Of a stretch of 30,986 nucleotides of DNA, positions 8,023-17,312 are shown piece after piece (positions within the stretch are counted from its first letter, which is position 1; each line of letters opens with the position of its first letter). The notes beneath the pieces are model-generated. The model did not search any database and was not told the DNA's origin. It saw nothing but the letters and a program-made list of their open reading frames with translations. Where the stretch lies: IMG/VR virus record IMGVR_UViG_3300025282_000150, positions 1 to 30,986 of that record. One strand, given 5' to 3'. Source of the stretch: a virus. Both the position numbers and the translations under genes were made by a program.

Positions 8023-8667
8023 ATGGTTTTAACACGGGTCCATGACGGATACATTACAAATGTGTTGGCAGATTCCAACACCCAACTCGGTGCGTTTACC
8101 GATGTCAAAACTAACTCCCTGCTGGTTGTCGGTAAGACTGCTGCCGGGGATAATGCTGATGAGGTTTATTTAAGGAGAGTTGGGGGGGTTGTAAAAATTC
8201 CGGTGCAACCCGGCGAGGTGTTAAACCTGGACCGGCCAACCGATTTAGGACAGTTTTATTTAGGGCAATGGGAGATAACAAACAAGACGGCAAACGATGG
8301 TTGCGGTTATTTAGCCATTGCGGTTGTCACAATAGACACGGCACTGGGATTAATCATGTTAGCTGATTTTGCAGCTATTTTGGCGGAGTGGCCAACCACA
8401 TTTACCTTTGGGGGTTCCACGTTTTCCGGGTACTTGGGCGAGGTCTCGGAGGAGTCCACCCTGGAGGTGGGGGGCATTGTCCCGGACTACGATGCGGAGT
8501 TGTTTTGTAAATCGGCGGACTTCTCCACCCCGCTGGATGTGGGGGACACCATAACCGTTGCCACCTCTTATGATTCCCTCCTGGTGGGCAATTCTTACCG
8601 GATACACACCCGGGGTTTGAGTGATGGAAAAATAGCCAACTACGGCCTAAAGAGTTTAAATGAGTAG
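8023..8667 (+). CDS. two-domain connector/decoration-like protein
   Basis: The start at 8023 was preferred because an upstream in-frame ATG (7969) would put coding sequence across the terminator. The N-terminal 105 residues are clearly homologous to the whole protein at 17313-17627: shared DGYIT, ADSNT, LGA, VYLR-VGG-VKIP, PG-VL, QWEI, DGCG. The C-terminal 105 residues, from the ATG at 8356 (MLADFAAIL onward), look like a separate beta-rich head-tail connector of the FII type, ending DGKIANYGLKSLNE. The position right after the capsid fits a head decoration or neck role. Whether the two halves are made as one chain or the second restarts at 8356 is not clear. Confidence 0.6.
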   Translation: MVLTRVHDGYITNVLADSNTQLGAFTDVKTNSLLVVGKTAAGDNADEVYLRRVGGVVKIPVQPGEVLNLDRPTDLGQFYLGQWEITNKTANDGCGYLAIAVVTIDTALGLIMLADFAAILAEWPTTFTFGGSTFSGYLGEVSEESTLEVGGIVPDYDAELFCKSADFSTPLDVGDTITVATSYDSLLVGNSYRIHTRGLSDGKIANYGLKSLNE

Positions 8668-9100
8668 CCCCTACAACAACGTTGATGCCAAGATGGAGTT
8701 GGCAGTCAAGGAGGTAATAGAGGAGTCCGGCTTTTGGGCCACCTACTCCACCGACTACGATTCCCTGACCGGCATAAACGATGGGGCTTATGAGAAAAAC
8801 GGTATTGTCTGTTATGCCGAGAGTTCCGAGGAGAGGTTGGTGGGGACCGGGTTGTGGTCTGTTCGCATGGTGGTGGAGATAAGGAGCAACGTGGACGCTA
8901 CCGGTTCCGCCGCTACACACCGGACACTCCTGGCCAACATCCGGGACCTGTTCATGGATGACGGTATAACCACCACCCTGGATGCAACGGACCAGACGAT
9001 TAGGACAAGCGGGGTGTTCGGGTACCGATTCACCCAGGGAGTGGAGGACCGGTTTCTGGTTGGCTCGGTGAGTTTCGACGTTGTAGCGAGTGCCTTCTAA
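8660..9100 (+). CDS. probable neck or tail terminator protein
   Basis: This 146-aa protein overlaps its upstream neighbour by eight bases and the downstream one by eleven. It has an N-terminal helix (KMELAVKEVIEESG) followed by alternating strands and helices, and ends with VGSVSFDVVASAF, a strand pattern common at the C-terminus of tail terminator/completion proteins (gpU-like). Such proteins cap the tail tube at the head end. The call rests on size, fold impression and gene order between connector and tail tube. Confidence 0.5.
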   Translation: MSSPYNNVDAKMELAVKEVIEESGFWATYSTDYDSLTGINDGAYEKNGIVCYAESSEERLVGTGLWSVRMVVEIRSNVDATGSAATHRTLLANIRDLFMDDGITTTLDATDQTIRTSGVFGYRFTQGVEDRFLVGSVSFDVVASAF

Positions 9101-9878
9101 ATTCTACATTGATGATGGGGCATTTTATATGTCCGTGGACAAACTGGTTGATGAAACCGGTTTGGCAACCAAGGAGATTTTAAGGCTAACCGGGCGGCAC
9201 TTGGTGGAGACAGCCCTAAAGGTTACGCCCCCACACTCGGGCAACATGACCATGGCCCACTCCGAGAAGGGCAACCAACAAAAGGCCAAGGGACTCCAGA
9301 ACATACGGACCGACATACAAAGGGTGGTGGGGGTTCTCAAGGAGTTAAAACTTTACCAGGACCCCAAGATAAGAAAACTGGTCAGCAAGGGGGAGCTGGG
9401 GGTGTTGTCCCGCATTATCGGGGTGACGGTTGCCAAGACCATTCCGGGCGATTTCCACGAGAGATTCAGAAACAAGCGAGGCCGCATCAACAAGACCACC
9501 GGCAAGCAGTTGTTTGTCATCAACAAGACCGAGCGCAACAAATATGTAAGTCGAGTGGCTACCCGGTTGGGCCGGTACAAGGCAGGGTGGAACAAGGCAG
9601 CCAGACGCTTAAAGGCCAGGGGTAACAAGGGTTGGCCGGCCTGGGTTAAACGGCACTCCGGGCAGGGTTACATCCGGGACAAGTCCAGCGGGTTTAACTT
9701 CCCCAGGCAGGAGATAACCATAGCCAACCTTATGGATTATGCCAGTGGCAGGGGGGCAACCACCAGGTGGATGAAATATGCCGTGGACCAATCCGTGGAC
9801 CTAATGAACCGTTACTTTAAGAAACGGCTAAAGTACCGCATGGAGAAGGCGTTTAACAAATCCGGGCGCAAAATTTGA
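9090..9878 (+). CDS. basic neck/minor tail protein, HK97 gp10-like by position
   Basis: This 262-aa, strongly basic protein (clusters of R and K throughout, e.g. RFRNKRGRINKTTGKQ) uses a GTG start at 9090 inside the end of its neighbour. The N-terminal region has the helix LATKEILRLTGRHLVETALKVTPPHSG, where the TPxxSG pattern is typical of HK97 gp10/tail completion proteins that link head and tail. It is about 100 residues longer than most of that family because of a basic insert. Its TGA stop lies inside the -35 box of the next promoter. Confidence 0.58.
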   Translation: MPSKFYIDDGAFYMSVDKLVDETGLATKEILRLTGRHLVETALKVTPPHSGNMTMAHSEKGNQQKAKGLQNIRTDIQRVVGVLKELKLYQDPKIRKLVSKGELGVLSRIIGVTVAKTIPGDFHERFRNKRGRINKTTGKQLFVINKTERNKYVSRVATRLGRYKAGWNKAARRLKARGNKGWPAWVKRHSGQGYIRDKSSGFNFPRQEITIANLMDYASGRGATTRWMKYAVDQSVDLMNRYFKKRLKYRMEKAFNKSGRKI

Positions 9879-9902
9879 AACGCCCCCGATAAGTCTTACA
9901 CT
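9875..9902 (+). promoter_or_regulatory. promoter of the TTGAAA-N16-xACxxT family, before the tail tube gene
   Basis: TTGAAA is at 9875-9880 and TACACT at 9897-9902, with a 16-bp spacer. Six bases separate the -10 from the ATG at 9909, so transcription should begin at the start codon itself. No Shine-Dalgarno is present. Confidence 0.68.
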
Positions 9903-9908
9903 ATCTGA

Positions 9909-10388
9909 ATGGCGACCTTTAATGGTAAATATGTAGTGTGGGGAGTCAACGGCATAACTGCCACGGGCTTTATGACAACCGGCGATGAACCGGTTATGGA
10001 TTACCAAAGCGTTTCGGTATCCAACACCTCCGATGTGGCAGAGGTTAAGAACGGGGACGGGGACGTTTCTTTGATGGTTTTCTCCAACCACAACCGGGAG
10101 GCATCCATTGAGGTTGTCCCTAGCGGCACATCGTTAGACGTGGTACAGGGGGACATAGATGAGTTGATGCCGATACCCGGCACCATCATTACCCTGGGGG
10201 AGTCAGACGCACACCTTACCACCCTGGACGGGGAAACCGGCACAGTTAAGGAAGCTGGTGGGGCAGGCATGTGGTCCTACATGAGCGGGGAGCTAACCCG
10301 TTCCAATGATGCCGAGGCCCGGATTAGCATGGTGCTTAAGCAGTATGCGGGATGCGACCTTGATGCCACCCTGACAGTTGGGAGTTAG
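9909..10388 (+). CDS. major tail tube protein (probable)
   Basis: This 159-aa strand-rich protein has no signal peptide. Position (between neck genes and a tail chaperone/tape measure pair) and size fit a tail tube subunit, the ring that stacks to form the tail. Features in line with this are FNGKYVVWGVNGITATGF at the start, a long central loop region with acidic residues, and a C-terminal strand pair (DLDATLTVGS). It is expected to be one of the most abundant virion proteins, which agrees with its own dedicated promoter. The mRNA appears leaderless. Confidence 0.62.
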   Translation: MATFNGKYVVWGVNGITATGFMTTGDEPVMDYQSVSVSNTSDVAEVKNGDGDVSLMVFSNHNREASIEVVPSGTSLDVVQGDIDELMPIPGTIITLGESDAHLTTLDGETGTVKEAGGAGMWSYMSGELTRSNDAEARISMVLKQYAGCDLDATLTVGS

Positions 10389-10393
10389 TCAAT

Positions 10394-10990
10394 GTGCGGT
10401 CTTTCCATGATACGATTGTCCCGGACACTTATGAGGTACTCGGCATAAGGCTCCGCCCCTTTAGTTTGGGGCATTACATTCTGCTGGAGAAGAACGCTTG
10501 CGCGTTGCTCCTGGGTGGGCCTGCCACCGTCCTAGACTTTGCCGTTTCCGTTGTCGTTTGCTCCTCCGCCTTTGAGGAGTTCCTGGAAGCCCAGGCATCC
10601 GGTCAGGTCGAGAAGCACACCAAAAAACTAGCCAAGGTTTGCCGGGAGATTGACCTGGAAAAGGAATCCCAGTTCATGCGGGATTATCTGGAGGACGGGT
10701 TGCAGGGTCCAAGCTATTGGTTTAAGGACAAGGGCAAAAAACTTGAGACTCCACTGGTCCAGGTTATCCGGATGCAACTGCACAGCAAGACCAACCTAAC
10801 CGAGTCCGAGATTATGAACCGGCCCTTTGCAATGAACCTTTGGGACATTGTAACCCTGGGAGAGATTGAGGGCACCCTCAACCTCAAGACCGAGGCGGAC
10901 GATGAGGCAAAGAAAAAGGCGGACGAGTTCGGAGAACGGTTTGCCAAAAGGCAAGCGGACCAGGTTGCCGACAAAATAAGGAACAACTGA
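10394..10990 (+). CDS. tail assembly chaperone (probable)
   Basis: This 198-aa protein is read from GTG at 10394, five bases after the tube gene. The start (VLGIRLRPFSLGHYILLEK) resembles proteins found before the tape measure gene in phages that lack a lambda G/GT pair. The C-terminal 40 residues are highly charged (EADDEAKKKADEFGERFAKR) and probably helical. Tail chaperones coat the tape measure before tube polymerisation. The stop codon overlaps the next ATG by one base (TGATG). I see no convincing slippery sequence for a programmed frameshift. Confidence 0.58.
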   Translation: MRSFHDTIVPDTYEVLGIRLRPFSLGHYILLEKNACALLLGGPATVLDFAVSVVVCSSAFEEFLEAQASGQVEKHTKKLAKVCREIDLEKESQFMRDYLEDGLQGPSYWFKDKGKKLETPLVQVIRMQLHSKTNLTESEIMNRPFAMNLWDIVTLGEIEGTLNLKTEADDEAKKKADEFGERFAKRQADQVADKIRNN

Positions 10991-12348
10991 TGTTAGCCCA
11001 ACTCATTGCCAAGCTCGGACTAGATGCACGCCCCTTCAATCAGGGGATGAACAAGGTGTCCGGGTCCATGAAAAAGTCCGGGAAAAAGATGGCCTCCAGT
11101 CTTAAGGGCCAACTTGCCGGGGTCTTTGCCCTGGGCTTTTTAATCAAGGCAAGTTCCGAGGCCCTGCAATTTGCCAAGGACGTTAAAACATTCTCCCACC
11201 AAATCGGGTTGACCACGGAGGAGTTCCAAAAAATGGACTACCTCTTTAAGACGGTGGGGGCGGACACCAATGATGTGGTGGATGCCTTTGGGACCCTGGT
11301 GGACAAGATGCACGATGCCATTAGTGGCTCCGAGGGTGTCCGGGAGGATTTTAGATTGATTGGTTTTGAGTCCGATAAGATGAAGAACCTTACGGCAATG
11401 GAGGCCCTTTACGCCTACGCCGATGCGTGTGCCAGAACAACCGATAAAAGCCAGGTTTTAACTACAACCCTTCGGACCTTTGGCGACGACCTGGGGCGGA
11501 GGGTGTTGCCGTTAGTCCGAGACGGAGCAGAAGCGTTGAGGGAAATGGCGGCAGCCGGCGCGGACTTTGCAATTAGTGAGGACGCACTTAATACCCTGGA
11601 TAATGCCACTAAAAGACTGGAAGCCTTTAAAGCGGCAAACCGGAGTTGGTTCGGGGAGTTCCTGGGTGGGTTGGTAGGTTTAGCGGACGGGATTGTGATG
11701 GTTGTTAAGGGGGCAATTGTTGCGCCCATCTACGGACTGATAGCCGGCATAGGGCAGCTGATGAAAAACGTTCGGGATTGGAAAACCCGGTGGGGTTTCG
11801 AGGGTGTGTCGGGCGCGGCGGGAGCAGGAATGAAAAAGGTTTGGGCTGACATGGAAAAGGGGCGGAAAGCCAAGGAGGCCATCTTAAAAAACAAACTAGA
11901 CCCGGAGGGCAAGTTTATTGGCCAGGGGTTGGACTTCAAAATGGAGGCAGAGATTAAAGCCCTGGAGAAACAAGTACAGAAACGCAAGGAGGCCCTGGAC
12001 TTTGCCAAGCTAACCACTGCCGAGCAACAGGCCCAACTCAAACTCCAAAAGGAACAGGCCGAGGCCGAAATAAAAGGACTCCGGGAAACCGGCAAACCGG
12101 AGGACAAAAAGAAGGCATTGGAATTGGAGATGAAGGCCATGGATGCAGCCAGCAAGTTGGCAAAGGGCGCGGGTGGCGCGGCGGCATCCCGTTCCCTGAC
12201 AAGTGCCCAGCAAATCGGGGCCATGGTTCGCTCGCCCCAAGGGCTTATAAACCTGGCACGGCAACAATTGGTCCAGCAAAAGGAGATTGCTGCCAACACA
12301 AAGAAAACGGCACAAGGCAGTGCCGGGGATTCAATTTACCCTAATTAA
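10990..12348 (+). CDS. tape measure protein, short
   Basis: This 452-aa protein starts with AKLGLDARPFNQGMNKVSGSMKKSG, a pattern common at the N-terminus of tape measure proteins. It has a hydrophobic segment (about 220-258, LGGLVGLADGIVMVVKGAIV onward) and a long charged coiled-coil region (about 320-395, rich in K, E, A, L). Such proteins set tail length and may pass into the host envelope at infection. At about 1.5 angstrom per residue the tail would be near 65-70 nm, which is short for a siphovirus; this is an estimate from a general rule. It is the longest of the neck/tail genes before the tip. Confidence 0.82.
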   Translation: MLAQLIAKLGLDARPFNQGMNKVSGSMKKSGKKMASSLKGQLAGVFALGFLIKASSEALQFAKDVKTFSHQIGLTTEEFQKMDYLFKTVGADTNDVVDAFGTLVDKMHDAISGSEGVREDFRLIGFESDKMKNLTAMEALYAYADACARTTDKSQVLTTTLRTFGDDLGRRVLPLVRDGAEALREMAAAGADFAISEDALNTLDNATKRLEAFKAANRSWFGEFLGGLVGLADGIVMVVKGAIVAPIYGLIAGIGQLMKNVRDWKTRWGFEGVSGAAGAGMKKVWADMEKGRKAKEAILKNKLDPEGKFIGQGLDFKMEAEIKALEKQVQKRKEALDFAKLTTAEQQAQLKLQKEQAEAEIKGLRETGKPEDKKKALELEMKAMDAASKLAKGAGGAAASRSLTSAQQIGAMVRSPQGLINLARQQLVQQKEIAANTKKTAQGSAGDSIYPN

Positions 12349-12349
12349 C

Positions 12350-13186
12350 ATGGCAAAAGTAGTTGGCAAGGGAACATACAGAAGGACAGGCAGACGCTAC
12401 ACCTGGAGCAAGCAGAGTGGCTGGCAATCGGAGGTGCGCTATGAGGGGGAGGCCCGTGCCGTCCGCCGGTTGATTTCCCGCTATGCGCCCCGGGTTGACG
12501 AGGTGACTTATGACACCAACGGAGCCACGGCAACCCTGGTGGCTCGTATCAACCGGGACACCTCCGGGGGAGGTGGGGGGGTTAGCGATGCGGAGGTTAC
12601 AACTGCCTGGGAGTTGGTTGGCCAGGACTCCCAAAAGGACATCCGGGAACATTGGAGGCTGCACACCCTCAACCCCAACACCATGAAGGACATCGAGAAA
12701 AAGGCCGAGGAGTGGGGGGATGATGTCACCAAGGATTATGACACAAACGCCTTTGATGTTGCCATTCACACCGGCAGCGGCACCACCACCAACACCTCCG
12801 CCTGGACCAATAATGCAAAGTTTTTCTTTTTCCTGCTAACCAAGGGGCAGGAGTCTTACATTGAGACGGAGTACGTTCTACGCAAGACAGAGTTGGTGGC
12901 GAGCGACTACGAACGTGCCATGGCAACCACCGGGGTTAACTACCTTTGGACCACTGCATTACTAACCGCCGCCGAGGGCATCCCGCCCATGATTCAGGCC
13001 ACCCTGTCCGAGATTCCCACCCCAACATTTACGGTGGACGGTGACATAAGCGGCACCGGGTATACTTACAAGTGGTTGTGGTTGAAGAAGTCCCCGCAAA
13101 TCACCCAGGTTGCCGGCGGCAAGTTTGAGCGAAACCAGGAATGGCAGTTGAACATCTGGCCCAACTTCCTTTACCCGGAGGCCTGA
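12350..13186 (+). CDS. tail protein, possibly distal tail/tip
   Basis: This 278-aa protein begins MAKVVGKGTYRRTGRRYTW and has no family I can name. Alternating hydrophobic patterns suggest a mostly beta fold, with a glycine/serine hinge at about 73-78 (TSGGGGGVSD). The position directly after the tape measure is that of distal tail proteins in many siphoviruses. The ATG at 12350 was preferred to an upstream in-frame start at 12287, because that would overlap the tape measure end and adds an unlikely basic extension. No good Shine-Dalgarno is seen. Confidence 0.5.
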   Translation: MAKVVGKGTYRRTGRRYTWSKQSGWQSEVRYEGEARAVRRLISRYAPRVDEVTYDTNGATATLVARINRDTSGGGGGVSDAEVTTAWELVGQDSQKDIREHWRLHTLNPNTMKDIEKKAEEWGDDVTKDYDTNAFDVAIHTGSGTTTNTSAWTNNAKFFFFLLTKGQESYIETEYVLRKTELVASDYERAMATTGVNYLWTTALLTAAEGIPPMIQATLSEIPTPTFTVDGDISGTGYTYKWLWLKKSPQITQVAGGKFERNQEWQLNIWPNFLYPEA

Positions 13187-13189
13187 TAC

Positions 13190-13384
13190 ATGGTCCGAGT
13201 CCCTGCAAAACTAAAAGGCAACTCTCCCGAGGCAGCTTGGCACAACCAATTGCGCGAGGTGATTTTGTCACTCCTGCCGGTTGGGTCCTCTAACACCAAC
13301 TATAAGCGCACAACCCGGGGCACCATCCGGGAGGGTAAAGGCGGCGGCAGTGCGACAGGGAGCGGCAAAGCGGTGTGGCTTTAA
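13190..13384 (+). CDS. small basic protein, function unknown
   Basis: This 64-aa basic protein contains a helix (EAAWHNQLREVILSLLP) followed by a Gly/Ser/Lys-rich tail (REGKGGGSATGSGK). GGAGG lies just before the ATG at a workable distance, so it is probably expressed. It overlaps the start of the next gene by ten bases. The flexible tail could be a virion linker, but this is a guess. Confidence 0.55.
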   Translation: MVRVPAKLKGNSPEAAWHNQLREVILSLLPVGSSNTNYKRTTRGTIREGKGGGSATGSGKAVWL

Positions 13385-16161
13385 ACTTTTTAACCGGCAG
13401 CGAAACCCCAACGGCAGACCGCATGAATCTGCTTTGGGCCGAGGCAGACACAATCATAGACAAAGCAATGGACGGCAAGTCCACCTTCCTCCTGTTTCAT
13501 GGGGCAGTGGACTCGGATTGGGTGGACTACCTCCACACCGGCAAGGAGTTTTGGTTTTACACGTCAATCCAGCACCAGAGCGATGACCTCTCCGTCCTCT
13601 ACCCAATTTATTCCACCCTGCCGGCAACCCATGACCAGGCAACAATTGACTCGGCAGTCAGCGGGGCAACCTACACCTATGACTCCGGGGGGTGGGCATT
13701 GTCTGCCACGGACATTGCCATTGACCAGACACTAAAAGCCCACACCGTTACAGACAGTGGCAACACTTATTATGTGTGGGACAAAGGGCAGCCGGCACCG
13801 GAGAAACGTTGGAAGTATGCCGTTGCGGAGATTTTGATTGGCAACGCAACCGGCAACGTCTTTGAGTTCCCGGACACATACGATAAGTACAACGCCTTTA
13901 AACTCCACAACCTGACCGGCAGCCAAATCACGTTTTATTTTGGCACCTCCTCAAGTTACAATTATAGCCTTACCATTCCCGCTTATTCCCAGAAGTGTGT
14001 CCGCCGGGACTCGGTTGCCTCCGGTTACAACTCCGAGTACAAATACTTTTTCAAGTGCGAAAAGAACGACCCCAGATTTTTGTCGTTTGACTCCCATGCC
14101 GGCAGCGTGGCGCAAACCATGCGAGCCAACAACATTACCAATGCCTCCTATCTCTACAACATTCTGGAGTTTGTGGGCCAACACGATTTGGTCCAGGAGT
14201 CGGTCAGGCAAACCCACCGCATCACATTTGACCCCACCCAATGCGTGGACATTGGCGGCGAGTATGCAACTGCCGGCTATATTCCAACCGTCAACGACTC
14301 TGCCAAGGTGGCCGAGTTGGTTTATCACAAGGGGGACTTGAGTTATTACCGGGCAACCGATGCCGTTAGCACCCCGGAGATTGGCACCATAGAGTTTGAC
14401 GGTTACACCAACCTGGCAACTGCATTGACCTCCGCCGGCCTGGGGTCCTCCACGGTGCTTAATGAGTTTACAATTACCAAGTCTGCCTCCAAGTTATATT
14501 ATTACGTTTGGCAAAAAACCACCAACCTCCTCACCTACCAGGACCAGTTTAGAATGTTGGACCTGGGGAGCGGGTCAAGTAATGTTGCCTTGGCAACCAA
14601 GTTTTATATGCCGCCGGTTTTTACGCATCCCCAATACCTTCACAACTACCAATACCGGGGGAACAGCACCACCAATTATTCCGCCCATACCAAGACGGTT
14701 GGCACGCTTAAAACCGACCTAGGCACACACCTGGACAGCACCCCCACCCTGAGCGGCGAGGAGGTTAAGCTAACCACGGAGGGACCCGTGCTTTACTGGC
14801 ATGAGGCTTGGCCCATTAGTAATTGGTTTACCGGGTTTATGCGGTCCCATTATTTGGAGATTAATTTAAGTGGCGGGGTTGCCTACATTGAACTGGACCA
14901 GGATTGGCCCCTGGCAACCGTCAAGACATGGTCAAGCGCACAAACAACCGAGTATCGCGCCGGTTGGCCAAGTATGTGGAAGGACTCTGTTTTTTCGGCA
15001 ACCCTCTCGGGCCGGCGACACGCTAACGATGCCCACGGTTTTCACCGGATGTTTGAGGGGCCGCGCAAACCCCGCTTATATGAAACCACCACCGGAAATT
15101 ACCCACACAACGAATTGAACTATGACCCGGCAGGACCCACCGGGGGCGACTACACGCAGAACAACACCGGCCCGTTAACCTCCACCGGCATTGCCCACCA
15201 GACCTGTGACATTAACCTGGTGGTTGAGCCGTTTTATGCCGGGGACACCGATGTCCCCAACTATCCACGGGTGGTGATTGATGACGGGGCGAAGAACCTG
15301 GAGGACACAAACTCCACCACGGCAACTGCCTCCGAGATAGCCACGGCAATTAACGGCAACGCAAACGAATACTCCCGGCTTAATCTGCTCAAGGAACATT
15401 ACAACGACCTGGTTAACATCTGCAAAAAGGCAACCAAGATTCGCCCCCTCTGCATTGATGAGGTTTACTTTGGCAACAAACGCCCCATGGCACAGGGGAC
15501 CTATCTGTTTACCAACTACCTTGCGCCCCGGGAGTGTTATGCCGGCTTTGCAGACGGGTCCAGCGAGGAGGACCTTTATGATAATTTGGGGGTAACCATC
15601 CGGGACGAGACGGATGCCCCCATGGTGGATGTTTACGCCGATGCGTTGACCGGTGACGATACCGCGATTGAGGCTTGGCATTGGGTTAAGATTGCGGACG
15701 TTCAAACCCGGGCAACTGCCCTGGGGTTCAAGTTCCGCCTGGAGGAGCAAGTTGTGCCGCTCAAGTATTCCACAACCGTTACCCGGCACTTTGCCACCAC
15801 GGCAGTTGATGCCTCGGCGGATTTTAAGTTTAGGGTTACGACCCCGGTGATTAGCGGCAGCACCTACATTGCCACCCTCTCCACCACTAATTACTCGATT
15901 GGAACCCATTACACCGGCAACACCACCCTCTCCGATGCCAACCGGTCAATCCTCTTTCACCTTTACGATGACGCCAGGACGGCAAGCGGCAACCGGGCGG
16001 ACTTTGCCGAAAGCGAGGCAGCCAACTCGGACGGGGCGACCTTTGGGGATGATGCAATCCGGGACCTGACGGCAGACGTTAATTTTGTAACCCCCACCGC
16101 GATTACCAAACATTACCTCTATTTTTGCCAGGTTACCCCTCCCGTAACCCATTCTGCCTAG
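13375..16161 (+). CDS. large tail-tip / receptor-binding candidate
   Basis: This 928-aa protein uses a GTG start. It begins MALNFLTGSETPTADRMNLLWAEAD and is rich in Thr, Tyr, Asn and short strands throughout, as in extended beta-structured virion proteins. No enzymatic motif, coiled coil or membrane segment is visible. It lies between the distal tail candidate and further tail genes, so a central tip, baseplate or host-binding role is likely. Base use is the same as in the head genes (many GGC, ACC, GTT, TTG), unlike the later fibre gene. The alternative is a head- or neck-attached fibre. Confidence 0.5.
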   Translation: MALNFLTGSETPTADRMNLLWAEADTIIDKAMDGKSTFLLFHGAVDSDWVDYLHTGKEFWFYTSIQHQSDDLSVLYPIYSTLPATHDQATIDSAVSGATYTYDSGGWALSATDIAIDQTLKAHTVTDSGNTYYVWDKGQPAPEKRWKYAVAEILIGNATGNVFEFPDTYDKYNAFKLHNLTGSQITFYFGTSSSYNYSLTIPAYSQKCVRRDSVASGYNSEYKYFFKCEKNDPRFLSFDSHAGSVAQTMRANNITNASYLYNILEFVGQHDLVQESVRQTHRITFDPTQCVDIGGEYATAGYIPTVNDSAKVAELVYHKGDLSYYRATDAVSTPEIGTIEFDGYTNLATALTSAGLGSSTVLNEFTITKSASKLYYYVWQKTTNLLTYQDQFRMLDLGSGSSNVALATKFYMPPVFTHPQYLHNYQYRGNSTTNYSAHTKTVGTLKTDLGTHLDSTPTLSGEEVKLTTEGPVLYWHEAWPISNWFTGFMRSHYLEINLSGGVAYIELDQDWPLATVKTWSSAQTTEYRAGWPSMWKDSVFSATLSGRRHANDAHGFHRMFEGPRKPRLYETTTGNYPHNELNYDPAGPTGGDYTQNNTGPLTSTGIAHQTCDINLVVEPFYAGDTDVPNYPRVVIDDGAKNLEDTNSTTATASEIATAINGNANEYSRLNLLKEHYNDLVNICKKATKIRPLCIDEVYFGNKRPMAQGTYLFTNYLAPRECYAGFADGSSEEDLYDNLGVTIRDETDAPMVDVYADALTGDDTAIEAWHWVKIADVQTRATALGFKFRLEEQVVPLKYSTTVTRHFATTAVDASADFKFRVTTPVISGSTYIATLSTTNYSIGTHYTGNTTLSDANRSILFHLYDDARTASGNRADFAESEAANSDGATFGDDAIRDLTADVNFVTPTAITKHYLYFCQVTPPVTHSA

Positions 16162-16163
16162 AT

Positions 16164-16191
16164 TTGAAACCCCGAAAATCTTTGGCACAAT
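16164..16191 (+). promoter_or_regulatory. promoter of the TTGAAA-N16-xACxxT family, before the tail gene at 16198
   Basis: TTGAAA is at 16164-16169 (in ATTTGAAAC) and CACAAT at 16186-16191, with a 16-bp spacer. The GTG start lies six bases after the -10, so the mRNA should be leaderless, beginning with GTG. No Shine-Dalgarno is present. Confidence 0.66.
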
Positions 16192-16197
16192 CCACCC

Positions 16198-17277
16198 GTG
16201 GCGAACCTGTTAAAGCTCTTTGTTGACCTTCAAAACGATGAACTGGTTACATCGGCAGTTGACTCTACCCCGTTAACCCTCCCGGATTTTATCCAGGGAG
16301 ACCAGATACCGGTGGAGGTTTACTTGTTGGTCCCGGATGAGTCCGGTGGGTTTTCCTCACAGTTTACCACTCTCTCCGATAATCTAACGGTTAAGATTGG
16401 CCTGGTATCACCCTCCTCGGCAACCACGGCAACTGCCTATTCCAGTGCCACCCTCTCCCGAAAATACCGGGTGGGGGCAGCCAAACCCGTGGCAGGAGGC
16501 ACCGGTTACACGCTCAACGACGAGTTAAAACCCCCCACCGGGTCCGCAACCGAGGACCCCGTTTTGGTGGTTAAAGGTGTGGCAAGTGGTGCCATTACCG
16601 CATTGGCCGTTAAGGATAGAGGGATTTATGCCACCAAGTCGGACTCGGCCTTAAGCCTAACGGATTTTGTGGTGGCCAGCACAACCTCGGGAGGGACTTG
16701 CCGGGTGGATTGGGAGACATTCCACCAAGGCACGTTGGACCTCAACACGGCAGGGGTAAACAACACCCTCCTCCTGGGAGACTCCAGCCCGGTGGCAAGT
16801 GCCACGGCAACTTTGGAGATTGAGATAACCGGCACCTCCATTGCCCGGACACCCATTCAAAAGACGGTGACGGTAAAGGCAGACGGCATTAAGAGCGGCA
16901 CCGGGAACAGCACAAGTGCCGCCGGCTACATTCAAATTGACAAAACAACCGTTACCGGGTCCGCCACCATGGATTCCCTGGCCCTGGGCAACTCCAGTTT
17001 CATCCGTTTAGACAACTCCGGCTTTACTGGTAACGCAACCATAAGCGGCATTGCGGGGGGGGTGGACGGGTACTTTTTAAACATTTACGTCAACGCCTAT
17101 TCCTCAAGCCAAACCCTGACCTTCAACGACGATGCCTCCGCCACCAGTGGTGATGACATTAAGATTAATGACTCCGCACTGGTGATAACCGGGGACGGAA
17201 TGGTCCAGTTGATTTATGACGGAGACGACAATGTGTGGTCCGTGATGAGTGCCCGGGACACAAGTGGGGCCGAATAA
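16198..17277 (+). CDS. tail / fibre-network structural protein
   Basis: This 359-aa Ser/Thr/Gly-rich protein starts with GTG. The first third contains a baseplate-like beta region (LTLPDFIQGDQIPVEVYLL). The C-terminal 90 residues (GVDGYFLNIYV, QTLTFNDDAS, INDSALVITGDGMVQLIYDGDDNVWSV) match a repeat-like domain often seen at the end of phage fibres and appendages. It lies just before the fibre module and is probably an adaptor or side fibre of the tail tip. It appears to be made from a leaderless transcript. Confidence 0.55.
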   Translation: MANLLKLFVDLQNDELVTSAVDSTPLTLPDFIQGDQIPVEVYLLVPDESGGFSSQFTTLSDNLTVKIGLVSPSSATTATAYSSATLSRKYRVGAAKPVAGGTGYTLNDELKPPTGSATEDPVLVVKGVASGAITALAVKDRGIYATKSDSALSLTDFVVASTTSGGTCRVDWETFHQGTLDLNTAGVNNTLLLGDSSPVASATATLEIEITGTSIARTPIQKTVTVKADGIKSGTGNSTSAAGYIQIDKTTVTGSATMDSLALGNSSFIRLDNSGFTGNATISGIAGGVDGYFLNIYVNAYSSSQTLTFNDDASATSGDDIKINDSALVITGDGMVQLIYDGDDNVWSVMSARDTSGAE

Positions 17278-17285
17278 TTTGAAAC
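17277..17285 (+). promoter_or_regulatory. ATTTGAAAC motif before 17313, partial promoter
   Basis: The conserved -35 nonamer recurs here just after the previous stop. At 16 bp the -10 position reads GAAGAT, a poor box; GATAAA at 18 bp is an alternative. Unlike the other sites, this leader contains a normal Shine-Dalgarno (AAGGAG at 17296-17301) before the ATG. Confidence 0.4.
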
Positions 17286-17312
17286 AGACAATTTTAAGGA
17301 GAAGATAAAGAC

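Noticed and set aside
10900-11010. Programmed frameshift joining the tail chaperone to the next gene
   Set aside because: No convincing slippery heptamer is visible, and the next gene has its own ATG and a tape measure start. Lambda-like G/GT is not supported.
15175-15909. Long minus-strand frames (for example 15175-15909, 23697-24239, 8402-8920)
   Set aside because: Each lies opposite a well-supported + strand gene, has low-complexity Gly/Pro/Arg-rich sequence and no ribosome site.
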